This document shows, one piece after another, positions 60,260 through 64,000 of a stretch of DNA of 64,000 bases (position 1 is its first letter; each line of letters begins with the position of its first letter). The notes under the pieces were generated by a model. That model saw only the letters and a list, made by a program, of their open reading frames with translations. It did not search any database and had not been told where the DNA came from. Source of the DNA: Candidula unifasciata (taxonomy: Eukaryota; Mollusca; Gastropoda; Stylommatophora; Geomitridae); the NCBI GenBank assembly GCA_905116865.2, contig CAJHNH020000700.1, forward strand, positions 194,501-258,500, given 5' to 3'. Position numbers and translations under genes: made by a program.

Positions 60260-62162
60260 ATTTATTTGTTATTGATGCGTTCTGATATCTCGAATATGTG
60301 GCATAAATATGGTACAAAAAAATTGTCAGAGGAGAAGGGCTGTGTAAAAATCGTAAGCAGTCAGATATATTTGTTAACTCTACATATGTATGTAATTATT
60401 GTACACATGCTTAGTGATGTTATGTGGATCTAGGAGATGTCAAAAGATATGTTTCATAAATGAATTATTTTATCTTCTTCTTTGATCCTTCTGTGAGAAA
60501 ACTTATATCAGGAGACCCGATAGCCTTTATTAAAGCTATCGTGCTGTCCATATCTTCTCGTATACCATACAGTTTGTCTTCATTGTGGTTGGATTACTGA
60601 TTTGAGAATATGAAGTTGGACACATAATGATGGGAGATTAAACATGGAGAACAAATTAAACATTTACAAATACATTTTTCATGTCATTAAATGTGTCTGT
60701 GCAGAATGGAGGGAGTTAAATTATGTGATAGAATCACTAATGGGAAGCTTTGGAAAAAACTAATTCCAGTGAATCAGGAGGTGAGAGAAATGTGCTGGTG
60801 TTGGATAGGACACGTGTTGAGAAAACCAGTATTACTAGGATGGCATTGCACTGGAACTCATAAAATAATGGAAATAAAGCAAATAAAAAAACATGGATTA
60901 AGGAACTAGTGAGTGAAATTAAATGATGGAGAAGATTTTGGGCAAGCTGCCTGTGATACAAGAGCATATGATGACTTGTCATAAGTTGTTTAAGGACCAA
61001 AAAACTTGCCAGTTAAGTTTTTTTGGCAGTTTTGTTTTTGCCAAACTTTTAATTACTGCCTTTATATACCACTTTTGAGGTGTAGCCAGAGGGGTCTTTG
61101 AGCCTGAGGATTTAGGGCCGCATGGCTAGTACTGTTGCCACGACTGCAGGTGAGGTTTTTTTTTTGCCCCCAACAGAAAAAATCCCCAGCCTTACCAAGG
61201 ATTCAAACCTGGGTCTCCCATATGAGAGTTCAGTGTTCTAACTGTTTGGCCAGCCGCTCCGTTTGAGGACCTATGCTCCATTATAGAGATATAGGGCTGA
61301 AGAAAGATAAACAACTGGAGAATTGTGCTGGCATTGTGGTTAGTGTCTTATTTACCAAGATTGTGGTCCTGGTTCAGTTCCCATCAGTGGCTATATTCAT
61401 ATTTTTTTTCTAGATCGATACAGTTCTATGGTCAGGTCAATCCAGGCATAAAATAAGTTCAACGGAATCTCAGGAGATAAAATTGATTTGTTCTGCGACT
61501 TCGTAGGGGGAATAACTCAAACCTGAAACTCTTTTCTCATTAGAATTAATGTAAATAATTGTCATCACCGGAGCCACTATGACTGACTATGACATAACTA
61601 ATGCATCATGACTTCTGCAGTGGTTTCTTTGCTCAAAGAAGCCTAGTTAAATGTCATTGGTTCTGTTTGCATCTGTGCAGTGTTTAGGAAGTTTGGATAT
61701 GAATACATTAAGTAGAAATAGCATTTAAGGGAGTTTTCATTTGAACTGTGTTGTCAAATGTTCCTGTAAGCCCAGTGAAAGAGATATTAGGATCACATTA
61801 TTTTAGGTCAGGGGGAATTATTCTATTTAATTCTTCACTATGTTTATTTTTATTGGTTACTCCCTTTATATATTGTTTTATATTTAACAAAGAAACCAAA
61901 AAATGCAGATACATTTTTAAAATTTAAAAATATATTTGTATTAGTAGCCTGTGTTAAATAAATGGTTGTATTTTTAAAGGATTTTTGGGGGAATTCCCAT
62001 GGGTTCATGACTTTTTCTTAAGCGTTTCTGAAAGGGTTAAAGCTGCCTTGTTTCTCACTAATTTATATGTAAACCCTTTATATTTCTTTTTCAGAGCATG
62101 CCATGCAAGAAGAAGTCCCTCTTTCCTCGTCTCCACCCAGAGTGACTTCCCGAACTTCGTGA
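28892..62162 (+). CDS. DNAJC11: DNAJC11 orthologue, complete gene, 17 coding exons
   Basis: Exons: 28892-28966, 32732-32861, 34035-34108, 36213-36314, 37655-37731, 38829-38994, 40482-40549, 41936-42000, 43293-43417, 44149-44231, 46243-46359, 47995-48150, 54330-54399, 54944-55053, 57556-57649, 59310-59439, 62095-62162. All introns are GT-AG, every junction keeps frame, and the total is 1710 nt (569 aa plus stop; the human protein is 559 aa from memory). Order: N-terminal J domain with HPD at residues 43-45; a charged ER/Q-rich segment; a long central region rich in short beta-like stretches; a hydrophobic segment near 383-398; a coiled-coil-like charged stretch near 413-455; and the conserved C-terminal domain (DUF3395 type). 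In animals this protein sits at the mitochondrial outer membrane with the MICOS/SAM complexes and supports cristae. The ATG at 28892 is the first in-frame methionine (context ggcaacATGG). The oddity is a second, frameshifted copy of exon 12 at 50026-50186, which should be left out of the mRNA model. Confidence 0.95.
28967..30591 (+). other. First part of DNAJC11 intron 1
   Basis: AT-rich near 29050-29600, with a repeat V relative at 29735-29830 and the dispersed repeat at 29985-30130. I found no alternative first exon. Confidence 0.5.
30592..31301 (-). repeat. Right arm of the 710-bp inverted repeat (LINE-derived)
   Basis: Matches the reverse complement of 25696-26402 with scattered substitutions and a few one-base indels. 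It lies in DNAJC11 intron 1. The 4.19-kb spacer between the arms contains espin exons 2 and 1, the promoter block and DNAJC11 exon 1. Confidence 0.92.
32360..32640 (+). mobile_element. SINE-like repeat V, forward copy with internal G run
   Basis: Near full length: gctgtaaactccaacagaaa through taattagtcaactc, then a G run at about 32575-32590 in the usual place. It ends about 100 bp before DNAJC11 exon 2. Confidence 0.7.
32732..32861 (+). CDS. DNAJC11: DNAJC11 exon 2 (J-domain helices II-III, HPD)
   Basis: The exon runs from acceptor TTTATTCCAG to donor GTAAGT: 130 nt, phase 0 in, phase 1 out. It encodes IEEINNAFRHLSKIYHPDKH, with the HPD triad that stimulates Hsp70 ATPase at residues 43-45, then a lysine-rich loop and helix III (AEEVFNKLRKAHD). 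The J-domain core is intact, so a working co-chaperone is likely. Confidence 0.95.
32895..33290 (+). repeat. Dispersed repeat copy shared with 44275-44650 and 61655-61860
   Basis: Shared order: gacacttc.tgttgggc, cccgtaaatgtcacttttc, gacttgtctgtagt, gaatacattaacta, and a later aggtcac block. No coding capacity. Family unknown to me. Confidence 0.6.
33523..33585. repeat. (TA)n microsatellite, left of the palindrome
   Basis: About 60 bp of TA preceded by (GT)n. A second TA run (about 33884-33932) lies beyond the SINE, so the SINE is bracketed by TA arrays. Confidence 0.95.
33586..33727. repeat. 142-bp near-perfect palindrome
   Basis: The arms tatccataataccgagcct... and ...ggctcggtattatggata meet at about 33656 in a short TA core. 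The right arm is the 3' part of the family G SINE (33657-33882, minus strand); the left arm is an inverted copy of the same part. Confidence 0.93.
33657..33882 (-). mobile_element. tRNA-derived SINE, family G, second copy
   Basis: Aligns with 13846-14063 over its whole length (minus strand head ctctctagcgtagttggcta, B box gggttcactc). Its 3' end forms the right arm of the palindrome. Confidence 0.85.
34035..34108 (+). CDS. DNAJC11: DNAJC11 exon 3 (end of J domain)
   Basis: This is 74 nt with phase 1 in and phase 0 out, acceptor CCTACAG, donor GTAAGT. It encodes LKDKTKRTVYDMYGEKGLE, the J-domain 'R-x-x-YD-x-YG' ending. The 63-bp tandem array starts about 40 bp after the donor. Confidence 0.94.
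34140..34680. repeat. 63-bp tandem array in DNAJC11 intron 3
   Basis: About eight units with ataacattattcacaactgt, cacttgtgatagcatgtgtg and gctgccaacatatttgacat. Because 63 is a multiple of three, both strands stay open and give long artefact ORFs. One unit has an extra G (near 34441). Confidence 0.95.
34838..34995 (+). mobile_element. SINE-like fragment
   Basis: cgcattagcgaagtcgatag resembles a tRNA-like head and ggttcacccagcctctag resembles the family A body. Uncertain family. Confidence 0.4.
35505..35700 (+). mobile_element. SINE-like repeat V, forward copy
   Basis: accgggtgtaaactacagca through taattagtcacc and a C-rich end. It is followed at once by the 36-bp repeat region. Confidence 0.6.
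35700..36100. repeat. Irregular 36-bp repeats related to the 63-bp array
   Basis: Units such as catgataacattattcacac and cctacatgtctgc occur about ten times with decay. The shared core gataacattattcaca links them to the 63-bp array 1 kb upstream. Located just before DNAJC11 exon 4. Confidence 0.85.
36213..36314 (+). CDS. DNAJC11: DNAJC11 exon 4 (charged linker)
   Basis: This is 34 codons, phase 0 on both sides, acceptor TTCCTCTAG, donor GTGAGT. It encodes a basic/acidic helical segment ending QKEREERRLQQRTNPR, which closely resembles the vertebrate DNAJC11 motif after the J domain. Confidence 0.94.
36850..37220 (+). mobile_element. LINE 3' end fragment
   Basis: Shares gggctggattccatccatga, a purine-rich tail and gtgtgacatataatgaca with 45140-45450 and 10620-10920. 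No RT core. Confidence 0.5.
37290..37560 (-). mobile_element. SINE-like repeat V, reverse copy with G run
   Basis: aggttccaggaccctgttgt, then a G run (37320-37332), agaatagacccactgcc, and the reverse of the body ending in ctgagtttacagtcagc. It ends about 95 bp before DNAJC11 exon 5. Confidence 0.7.
37655..37731 (+). CDS. DNAJC11: DNAJC11 exon 5
   Basis: This is 77 nt with phase 0 in and phase 2 out, acceptor AATACAG, donor GTAAGT. It encodes GTISVGINATEIFD followed by an acidic run. The GTISVG(V/I) start is a family signature at the beginning of the central domain. Confidence 0.93.
37950..38210 (+). mobile_element. SINE-like repeat V, forward copy
   Basis: Family words ctgttccagaacctgaatg, ttttacagatctgactta, gcagactattggtttc and aattagttgactcttatgac are present in order. 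Confidence 0.65.
38636..38870. repeat. 99-bp tandem repeat that includes the exon 6 acceptor and exon start
   Basis: agcatt(a/g)ccc occurs at 38653, 38752 and 38851, exactly 99 bp apart. Each is preceded by a ..ctctagaa.tcag-like block, and the first two are followed by ctagaatc.cttcctttgct. The third unit runs into DNAJC11 exon 6 (38829 onward). The second has a decayed acceptor-like cttagacctcacaag. Confidence 0.85.
38829..38994 (+). CDS. DNAJC11: DNAJC11 exon 6
   Basis: This is 166 nt with phase 2 in and phase 0 out, donor GTAGGG. It encodes QTLEISSMSIAQSVECPLT, then GNLDTRNGIGQG and STKGWAE, all collinear with the vertebrate protein. The acceptor at 38827-38828 (CCAAGCAG) is chosen because only it restores the frame; the AG at 38835-38836 would shift it. 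The start of the exon is the last unit of a 99-bp tandem repeat in the preceding intron. Confidence 0.92.
39128..39405 (+). mobile_element. SINE-like repeat V, forward copy
   Basis: ggcggaaagttcttg, ctctggacttcagtcttg, gcagactattggttccttg and a C-rich end. A truncated copy follows at 39740-39900. Confidence 0.65.
40482..40549 (+). CDS. DNAJC11: DNAJC11 exon 7 (short)
   Basis: This is 68 nt with phase 0 in and phase 2 out, acceptor TTACGTACAG, donor GTAAGT. It encodes VDVHVGSAVAFGVTGFRQLT, matching the spacing and pattern of the vertebrate segment after GWGE. It was located because the neighbouring exons demanded about 22 codons in this phase. A 25-bp tandem array begins shortly downstream. 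Confidence 0.88.
40575..41240. repeat. 25-bp tandem array in DNAJC11 intron 7
   Basis: Units of ctctttactgcactgc(c/t)aaatcct spaced 25 bp (for example actgcactgc at 40741, 40766, 40791), with interruptions of a gtggaatgcctagtcct variant at both ends. Long ORFs on both strands come from this array. Confidence 0.92.
41658..41815. mobile_element. Non-autonomous hAT element, 158 bp, OC1-like
   Basis: Ends cagtgtggtctgcaaactg and gggatttgctgaccactg, with a perfect 8-bp target duplication tgctagga at 41650-41657 and 41816-41823. The interior (attagtcaaaagagccaaat, ctaaagagctgcc) resembles horizontally transferred hAT families of the OC1 type as I remember them. The family name is tentative; the hAT class is well supported by TSD and ends. 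Confidence 0.75.
41936..42000 (+). CDS. DNAJC11: DNAJC11 exon 8
   Basis: This is 65 nt with phase 2 in and phase 1 out, acceptor CTTGTCCAG, donor GTAAGT. It encodes YLRCGLRGEVTQYGYRPSA, with the conserved R-P before the next beta-rich stretch. It starts 112 bp after the right target duplication of the hAT element at 41658-41815. Confidence 0.9.
42225..42485 (+). mobile_element. SINE-like repeat V, forward copy
   Basis: caccggttgtaaactgaaaa through ttagtcaacttttacaac and a C run near 42452. It is followed by the tgttgaattaagaatag LINE-end repeat. Confidence 0.65.
42813..43020. repeat. 48-bp tandem array grown from a repeat V end
   Basis: cccctttgtggtg occurs at 42813, 42861, 42910, 42958 and 43006 (48-49 bp apart). 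The last unit runs into a reverse repeat V copy (43006-43135), and the repeated word matches the terminal part of that element. Confidence 0.85.
43293..43417 (+). CDS. DNAJC11: DNAJC11 exon 9
   Basis: This is 125 nt with phase 1 in and phase 0 out, acceptor CTCAACAAG, donor GTTTGT. It encodes MLAYQFDRCLQGRLTYNLSR and continues to HVSSSVQ. The pattern of alternating hydrophobic residues fits the beta-strand-rich central region. Confidence 0.92.
43600..43960 (-). mobile_element. LINE tail, reverse copy
   Basis: (ATC)n followed by gctgccttgccgcctgg and a cttgcgttgtcttcctctg-type stretch. It reads on the minus strand like a basic LINE tail ending in (GAT)n. Confidence 0.4.
44040..44067. repeat. 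G homopolymer
   Basis: About 20 G in a row in DNAJC11 intron 9. Other long runs: 9354-9383, 46441-46482 (G) and 22361-22383, 37801-37822, 60230-60259 (C). Confidence 0.9.
44149..44231 (+). CDS. DNAJC11: DNAJC11 exon 10
   Basis: This is 83 nt with phase 0 in and phase 2 out; it follows a T-rich tract and acceptor TTTTGCAG, with donor GTACAG. It encodes LGIRSSFLALSYTRTF and TKVRGAF, collinear with vertebrate LGIPHSFALISY and RVKGSLK. Confidence 0.93.
44275..44650 (+). repeat. Dispersed repeat copy (see 32895-33290)
   Basis: Same order of blocks as the copy in intron 2 (cccgtaaatgtcacttttc, gacttgtctgtagt, gaatacattaacta). It begins with an A run of about 16. Confidence 0.6.
45140..45450 (+). 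mobile_element. LINE 3' end fragment
   Basis: ggactggattccatccatga and gtgtgacatttaatg match the end at 36850-37220. Followed by (ATC)n near 45525. Confidence 0.5.
45890..46135 (+). mobile_element. tRNA-derived SINE, family A
   Basis: cactggcagagcggctagac (head), aaaaatgaccttggctccca, gtcaacccagccttgagtg, and a tail ending in ttactttacttacttacttt. It ends about 110 bp before DNAJC11 exon 11. Confidence 0.7.
46243..46359 (+). CDS. DNAJC11: DNAJC11 exon 11
   Basis: This is 117 nt with phase 2 in and phase 2 out, acceptor GCTTCTACAG, donor GTAAGT. It encodes IGTLGGMVECSVEKKVTDFS and then IGVPQGVHLKLK, matching the conserved VGVPQGV motif. A 42-base G run starts 82 bp after the donor. Confidence 0.93.
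46441..46482. repeat. 42-base G homopolymer
   Basis: The longest G run in the window. Position 46483 just after it is where the duplicated block starts, and the matching start of the second copy (48494) is next to the N run, so the tract probably broke the assembly. Confidence 0.95.
46483..48408. repeat. Copy 1 of a tandemly duplicated 1.93-kb block
   Basis: Contains part of intron 11, intact exon 12 and the start of intron 12. It corresponds base for base, apart from many small indels, with 48494-50448. Confidence 0.9.
47995..48150 (+). CDS. DNAJC11: DNAJC11 exon 12 (intact copy)
   Basis: This is 156 nt with phase 2 in and phase 2 out, acceptor GTTTGCAG, donor GTAAGA. It encodes FIFPIYLSEGLNPSAVIYGS and a hydrophobic stretch (residues about 383-398) before VKKLIIDP. 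The family match is TYFFPIHL and the following hydrophobic segment. The intact frame here, against a frameshifted second copy at 50026-50186, marks this as the real exon. Confidence 0.93.
48477..48493. other. 17-base run of N (assembly gap)
   Basis: The only N run in the window. It separates the two copies of the duplicated block. Confidence 1.
48494..50448. repeat. Copy 2 of the duplicated block (probable false duplication)
   Basis: Same order of sequence as 46483-48408 but with frequent single-base insertions and deletions, including in exon 12, the pattern of unpolished long reads or a divergent haplotig. Confidence 0.88.
50026..50186 (+). pseudogene. DNAJC11: Second, frameshifted copy of DNAJC11 exon 12 (likely assembly duplicate)
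   Basis: This copy has the same acceptor and donor contexts as 47995-48150 but is 161 nt long instead of 156, with several single-base insertions and deletions (for example an extra C in the fourth codon). It cannot be read through in frame. Flanking intron sequence is duplicated with it, so it belongs to a tandem copy of the whole 1.9-kb block around a run of N. A redundant error-rich haplotig is more likely than a second exon. Confidence 0.8.
51170..53380. repeat. CT-rich low-complexity interior with imperfect 1.26-kb duplication
   Basis: Long polypyrimidine stretches. Blocks near 51010-51230 and 51500-51640 recur near 52280-52450 and 52757-52850. The 160-250 codon ORFs here reflect composition only. 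Confidence 0.7.
53430..53605 (+). mobile_element. LINE tail fragment
   Basis: gaggccgaccaacacgaaga, tgggcacaggatataagtga and a (ATG)n end. Same tail as 58770-59070, whose translation is GRGRPTRRWAQDISDSL. It lies inside the TIR element. Confidence 0.7.
53988..54220 (+). mobile_element. SINE-like repeat V, forward copy
   Basis: cagccgtaaactctggtgga through taattagttgactttatggc. Its end (ttgactttatggcat, then gtgtgttaatt.tttttagcccc) is also found at 48410-48476. Confidence 0.7.
54330..54399 (+). CDS. DNAJC11: DNAJC11 exon 13 (coiled-coil start)
   Basis: This is 70 nt with phase 2 in and phase 0 out, acceptor CTTTTCAG, donor GTAAGT. It encodes ELEKQKEEYAEKMAQRKSEA, a highly charged heptad-like helix at the place of the vertebrate KELEKQRE segment. 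Confidence 0.92.
54944..55053 (+). CDS. DNAJC11: DNAJC11 exon 14
   Basis: This is 110 nt with phase 0 in and phase 2 out, acceptor CCCCACAG, donor GTAAGT. It encodes VELMKETFERSVELEEKKMG followed by LVILKALYGKL, matching the start of the C-terminal DUF3395-type domain (MGLIIVNAWYGK in vertebrates). Confidence 0.93.
55125..55350 (-). mobile_element. tRNA-derived SINE, family S
   Basis: The minus strand begins ggagcagctggccgaatggt (A box) and tgagttcgaattc (B box), much like a Ser/Leu-type tRNA head, then a body with tgctggtagcag. Second copy: 61045-61262. Confidence 0.7.
55660..56040 (-). mobile_element. Repeat V reverse copy with flanking LINE-end repeat
   Basis: 55660-55775 carries the gaattaagaatcgacatca block. 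55800-56040 is a reverse repeat V (ctaattagaggtattt, gccagatctgtaaaatg, gctggagtttacaact). The same two blocks lie together at 10345-10800 and 42225-42660. Confidence 0.6.
56041..57555 (+). other. Rest of DNAJC11 intron 14
   Basis: Unique-looking AT-rich sequence with a reverse repeat V relative near 57290-57390. No exon seen. Confidence 0.45.
57556..57649 (+). CDS. DNAJC11: DNAJC11 exon 15
   Basis: This is 94 nt with phase 2 in and phase 0 out, acceptor TGTTCACAG, donor GTTTCT. It encodes IDVVIPLQALIKDSKLIVPE and TASK, closely matching the family VIDVTVPLQCLVKDSKLIL block. An 18/20-bp tandem array follows about 140 bp into the next intron. Confidence 0.93.
57787..58660. repeat. 18/20-bp tandem array in DNAJC11 intron 15
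   Basis: About 45 units of catttgttagacggtg(c/t)t (18 bp) mixed with catttgttagtgggtgttaa (20 bp). The array begins about 140 bp after exon 15 and fades into the following 100 bp. Confidence 0.93.
58770..59070 (+). mobile_element. LINE C-terminal tail fragment
   Basis: Translation GRRGRGRPTRRWAQDISDSL, then a basic stretch with ELARDRVSFRQNV and a (TGATGA) end, typical of non-LTR polyprotein C-termini. Confidence 0.75.
59310..59439 (+). CDS. DNAJC11: DNAJC11 exon 16
   Basis: This is 130 nt with phase 0 in and phase 1 out, acceptor CTTTTCAG, donor GTAAGT. It encodes SGLPGFYDPFIGEEKKLYIR, then YKFRGRLHQVFI and VRLPQQ, the strongest conserved stretch of the C-terminal domain. Confidence 0.95.
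59705..59955 (+). mobile_element. tRNA-derived SINE, family C
   Basis: gcttcaatcctagctgcagg, gcgatttggcag, agcagtggtatagagagcag and tail tgtaaaggatccgcagc match the copies at 9800 and 13440. Confidence 0.6.
60230..60259. repeat. 30-base C homopolymer
   Basis: In the last DNAJC11 intron. The exact length is uncertain in any assembly. Confidence 0.9.
60690..61005 (+). mobile_element. LINE C-terminal tail fragment
   Basis: Same family as 778-1105 (gtgatagaatcactaatgg, ttggataggacacgtgttga, cattgcactggaac). It is broken by stops. Confidence 0.55.
61045..61262 (-). mobile_element. tRNA-derived SINE, family S, second copy
   Basis: Collinear with 55125-55350: cttttgaggtgtagccagag, ggccgcatggctagtactgt, aaaaaatccccagc and the reversed head. 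Confidence 0.7.
61263..62094 (+). other. End of DNAJC11 intron 16
   Basis: Contains a copy of the dispersed repeat seen at 32895 and 44275 (61655-61860) and AT-rich sequence. No extra exon seen. Confidence 0.45.
62095..62162 (+). CDS. DNAJC11: DNAJC11 exon 17 (stop)
   Basis: This is 68 nt with phase 1 in, acceptor TTTTTCAG, ending in TGA at 62160-62162. It encodes the tail HAMQEEVPLSSSPPRVTSRT plus a final S. The tail is longer than the short vertebrate ending and is Ser/Pro rich. The last intron is 2.65 kb and filled with repeats, so the terminal exon is less certain than the others, but frame and splice site agree. Confidence 0.8.
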
Positions 62163-62499
62163 CACTTCCGTTAATTTTAGCATTGCTGTCAGATGGTTCA
62201 GAAGTGCATAGAAGCAGACATAAAGGACCAGCCCCAAAAATAAAATCTCCCCCAGAATACAATTCCCTAAGATAACTGGCGTTGAAGAGAAGGAACTATT
62301 CATGTGCTCCAGCTATCCATACATCCGTGTTGTGACACCCATCTTATTTATTGTATTTTTAGTGCTGCGCTGATTTGTGGTTGCAATGAGAAACATCGGC
62401 AAACAAATTGATTAGGTGATTCGGCACCCATTTTTTTGGTGGCAATAAGAATACCCCTTGAAGCTCATAAAGAAAAAGTAAAGGACTCTTTTTTCAAAC
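62163..62499 (+). other. DNAJC11 3' UTR and flank
   Basis: Follows the stop codon. Contains the candidate AATAAA at 62239 and no other clear feature. Confidence 0.5.
62239..62244 (+). terminator. Candidate poly(A) signal of DNAJC11
   Basis: An AATAAA hexamer lies 77 nt after the stop codon. It is the only perfect hexamer I noticed in the next several hundred bases. It sits in an A-rich stretch, so it may be chance. Confidence 0.3.
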
Positions 62500-62745
62500 C
62501 ATTAGGCATATTGGGCATACAGTTCTAGACATATATTTTATAAATCAATCGGCACTCAGTGTGGGATGTGGTCAACATCACACCAGCCACCTTTACTTCC
62601 CAGGACTTTACCTGGTACCTTTTTTAGGCTGGTTGGTCCCAGAAGCCAGTGTCATTTATGAAAAATATTTGGCTCTCTGAAAATTTGAAGCTACAACCTT
62701 TGGGACAGAGATGAGGGTCTAACCGCTTCGCCATCCTGGCTTCAT
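62500..62745 (-). mobile_element. tRNA-derived SINE, family A, reverse copy
   Basis: Reverse complement of the family body (aacatcacaccagccacctt, ggtaccttttttaggctg) and head (ccgcttcgccatcctggc). Confidence 0.7.
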
Positions 62746-63464
62746 TTGTACATATCATTTTCTCAAGAGTTTTGATGTTACAGGTGAATCATGAGGCCCT
62801 TTTGATATACCAGTCTTTTTTTTTTGGGGGGGTCATAAATCTGTCGTATAAAGCTTGTTTGTTAAATCTTATCGTCACGAGTGTTCTTATGTTACATATG
62901 TATCATATCAGACCACTTGATTTAAATCTTATTATTCCATGAGTTTTAGCGTTACAAGTGTAACGGTCTTATTCTTTTCGTTCTTCTCAATGTCTTATTG
63001 ATTGTATTGTATAGCATATTGTGTGTTATACAAGTTGTTAAATCTCATTGTCCTGTTATTGCAGTCATACCGCTTGAGGCATTAGAAAGAGATGGTGTCT
63101 TTCACTGAGATCATTAGACTAGCTGAGCCGCATTGTTAAAACTCATTGTGTGTTTTGACAGGCACTCAGAGTCCTTCCATTTGTCTGTCTCAGCTAGGTC
63201 TTATATTTGGGGTAGGACTTTTAAATGGGAGCCTCTTGAAAAATCATATGACATCATGTGCATTGTAATGTATAAAACACAAATCATTTACACCACTGTC
63301 CAAAGTGCAGAAATTGTGTACATTGATGTACAATGTACAAAACATGTACGGATATCTTGTACATTGATGTACAACATGCTGAAAAATCATTCTAGGGCAT
63401 ATTTTGGGCAAACAGTAATTGTTGTTGAGTAGGTATTTACTGGCAGTTGAGTTTCATCTTCATG
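62746..63464. other. No gene recognised
   Basis: AT-rich sequence. Near 63290-63380 the word gtacattgatgtacaa recurs with inverted character (tgtaca repeats). Nothing else identified. Confidence 0.4.
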
Positions 63465-63750
63465 TTTACTGGCTATAAACTCCTATGGATGATTCAGGTT
63501 GTTCATCCACTTCTAGACTGATCTTGTTACAGGGTTTGAGTTTTGCATGCACACCCGTTTTCCAGATATTGCTTATTTACTTGCAGACTGTTGTTTCTTC
63601 TCATCTTAGGCAGATGCACCCATGCTTGAAAGGAAACGCTTTTCGTTAGTTGCCTTTTACAACTTGTTTGTGGAAGGGGGGGGGGGGGGGGGTAGTGGGT
63701 CTATTCTCCTTCACCCAAGGTAGCCCTGTAACCAGCACGGGAAGCTAGCA
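63465..63750 (+). mobile_element. SINE-like repeat V, forward copy with G run
   Basis: ggctataaactcctatggat, cttctagactgatc and ttagttgccttttacaac, then a G run (63677-63692) and ccctgtaaccagcac. A good full-length example. Confidence 0.7.
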
Positions 63751-64000
63751 GTTCAGTCAATAGGTGTGTATAAAATGCAACATTTGACAGTTAAAACTAG
63801 CTTGCTTTGCGGGGGAAAAATTGTCATGTCCAACCAGCATTCTATAAGGGGGAGTTTTAAGATATAATTGTGACTAGCCATCTGAGCTTTCAAACACTGA
63901 GCATTAAGAATACAGTTGGGATACCTGCTCGTTCGAGTACCTCAGTGTTAGTGAAATTGTCTTGCCAATTAATATCATGAATAAGCATTGCATCCGTATG

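Overview
The window is an intron-rich, repeat-dense animal nuclear genome segment with GT-AG introns. It holds two recognisable protein-coding genes arranged head to head. The plus-strand gene is complete: a 17-exon DNAJC11 orthologue (28892-62162, 569 codons plus stop) whose exons join in frame throughout. The minus-strand gene is the 5' part of an espin (ESPN)-like ankyrin-repeat gene: four exons, 28544 down to 22545, 283 codons, with the rest of the gene not recognised in the window. Their start codons lie 347 bp apart, so the block between them is probably a bidirectional promoter. The host is most likely a lophotrochozoan, probably a gastropod mollusc. That is inference from the LINE and SINE content and a SPIN-type hAT element; there is no direct taxonomic marker.

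Layout. 1-22.5 kb has no recognised gene. It contains a 70/74-bp satellite (about 1.9-4.76 kb), several tRNA-derived SINE families, decayed LINE pieces (RNase H and tail fragments, and an internally deleted RT element at 21.2-22.3 kb), microsatellites, long G/C homopolymers and a 158-bp SPIN-like hAT element at 19130-19287. 22.5-28.5 kb is the espin-like gene. 28.5-28.9 kb is the divergent promoter block, which also holds a 51-codon upstream ORF ending one base before the espin start. 28.9-62.2 kb is DNAJC11. Its introns carry a 710-bp inverted repeat whose partner lies in the espin gene, a 63-bp tandem array, a 99-bp repeat that includes a splice acceptor, a 25-bp array, a 48-bp array, an 18/20-bp array, a second hAT element, a 3.28-kb terminal-inverted-repeat element with a 6-bp target duplication, and a false tandem duplication around a 17-N gap. 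62.2-64 kb holds repeats only.

Biology. DNAJC11 is known in animals as a J-domain protein of the mitochondrial outer membrane, associated with the MICOS/SAM machinery that shapes cristae. Espins are actin-bundling proteins whose N-terminal ankyrin repeats bind partners such as class III myosins in actin protrusions. There is no pathway reason for them to act together. From memory, both genes also lie in human 1p36.31, so the pairing may be an old linkage.

I did not find an undescribed multi-gene system. The best leads are two different hAT elements in the same 8-bp site of two copies of one repeat, the symmetrical inverted repeat around the promoter, the upstream ORF of espin, the repeat-embedded splice acceptor of DNAJC11 exon 6, and the haplotype or assembly problem at 46.5-50.4 kb, which affects the gene model.
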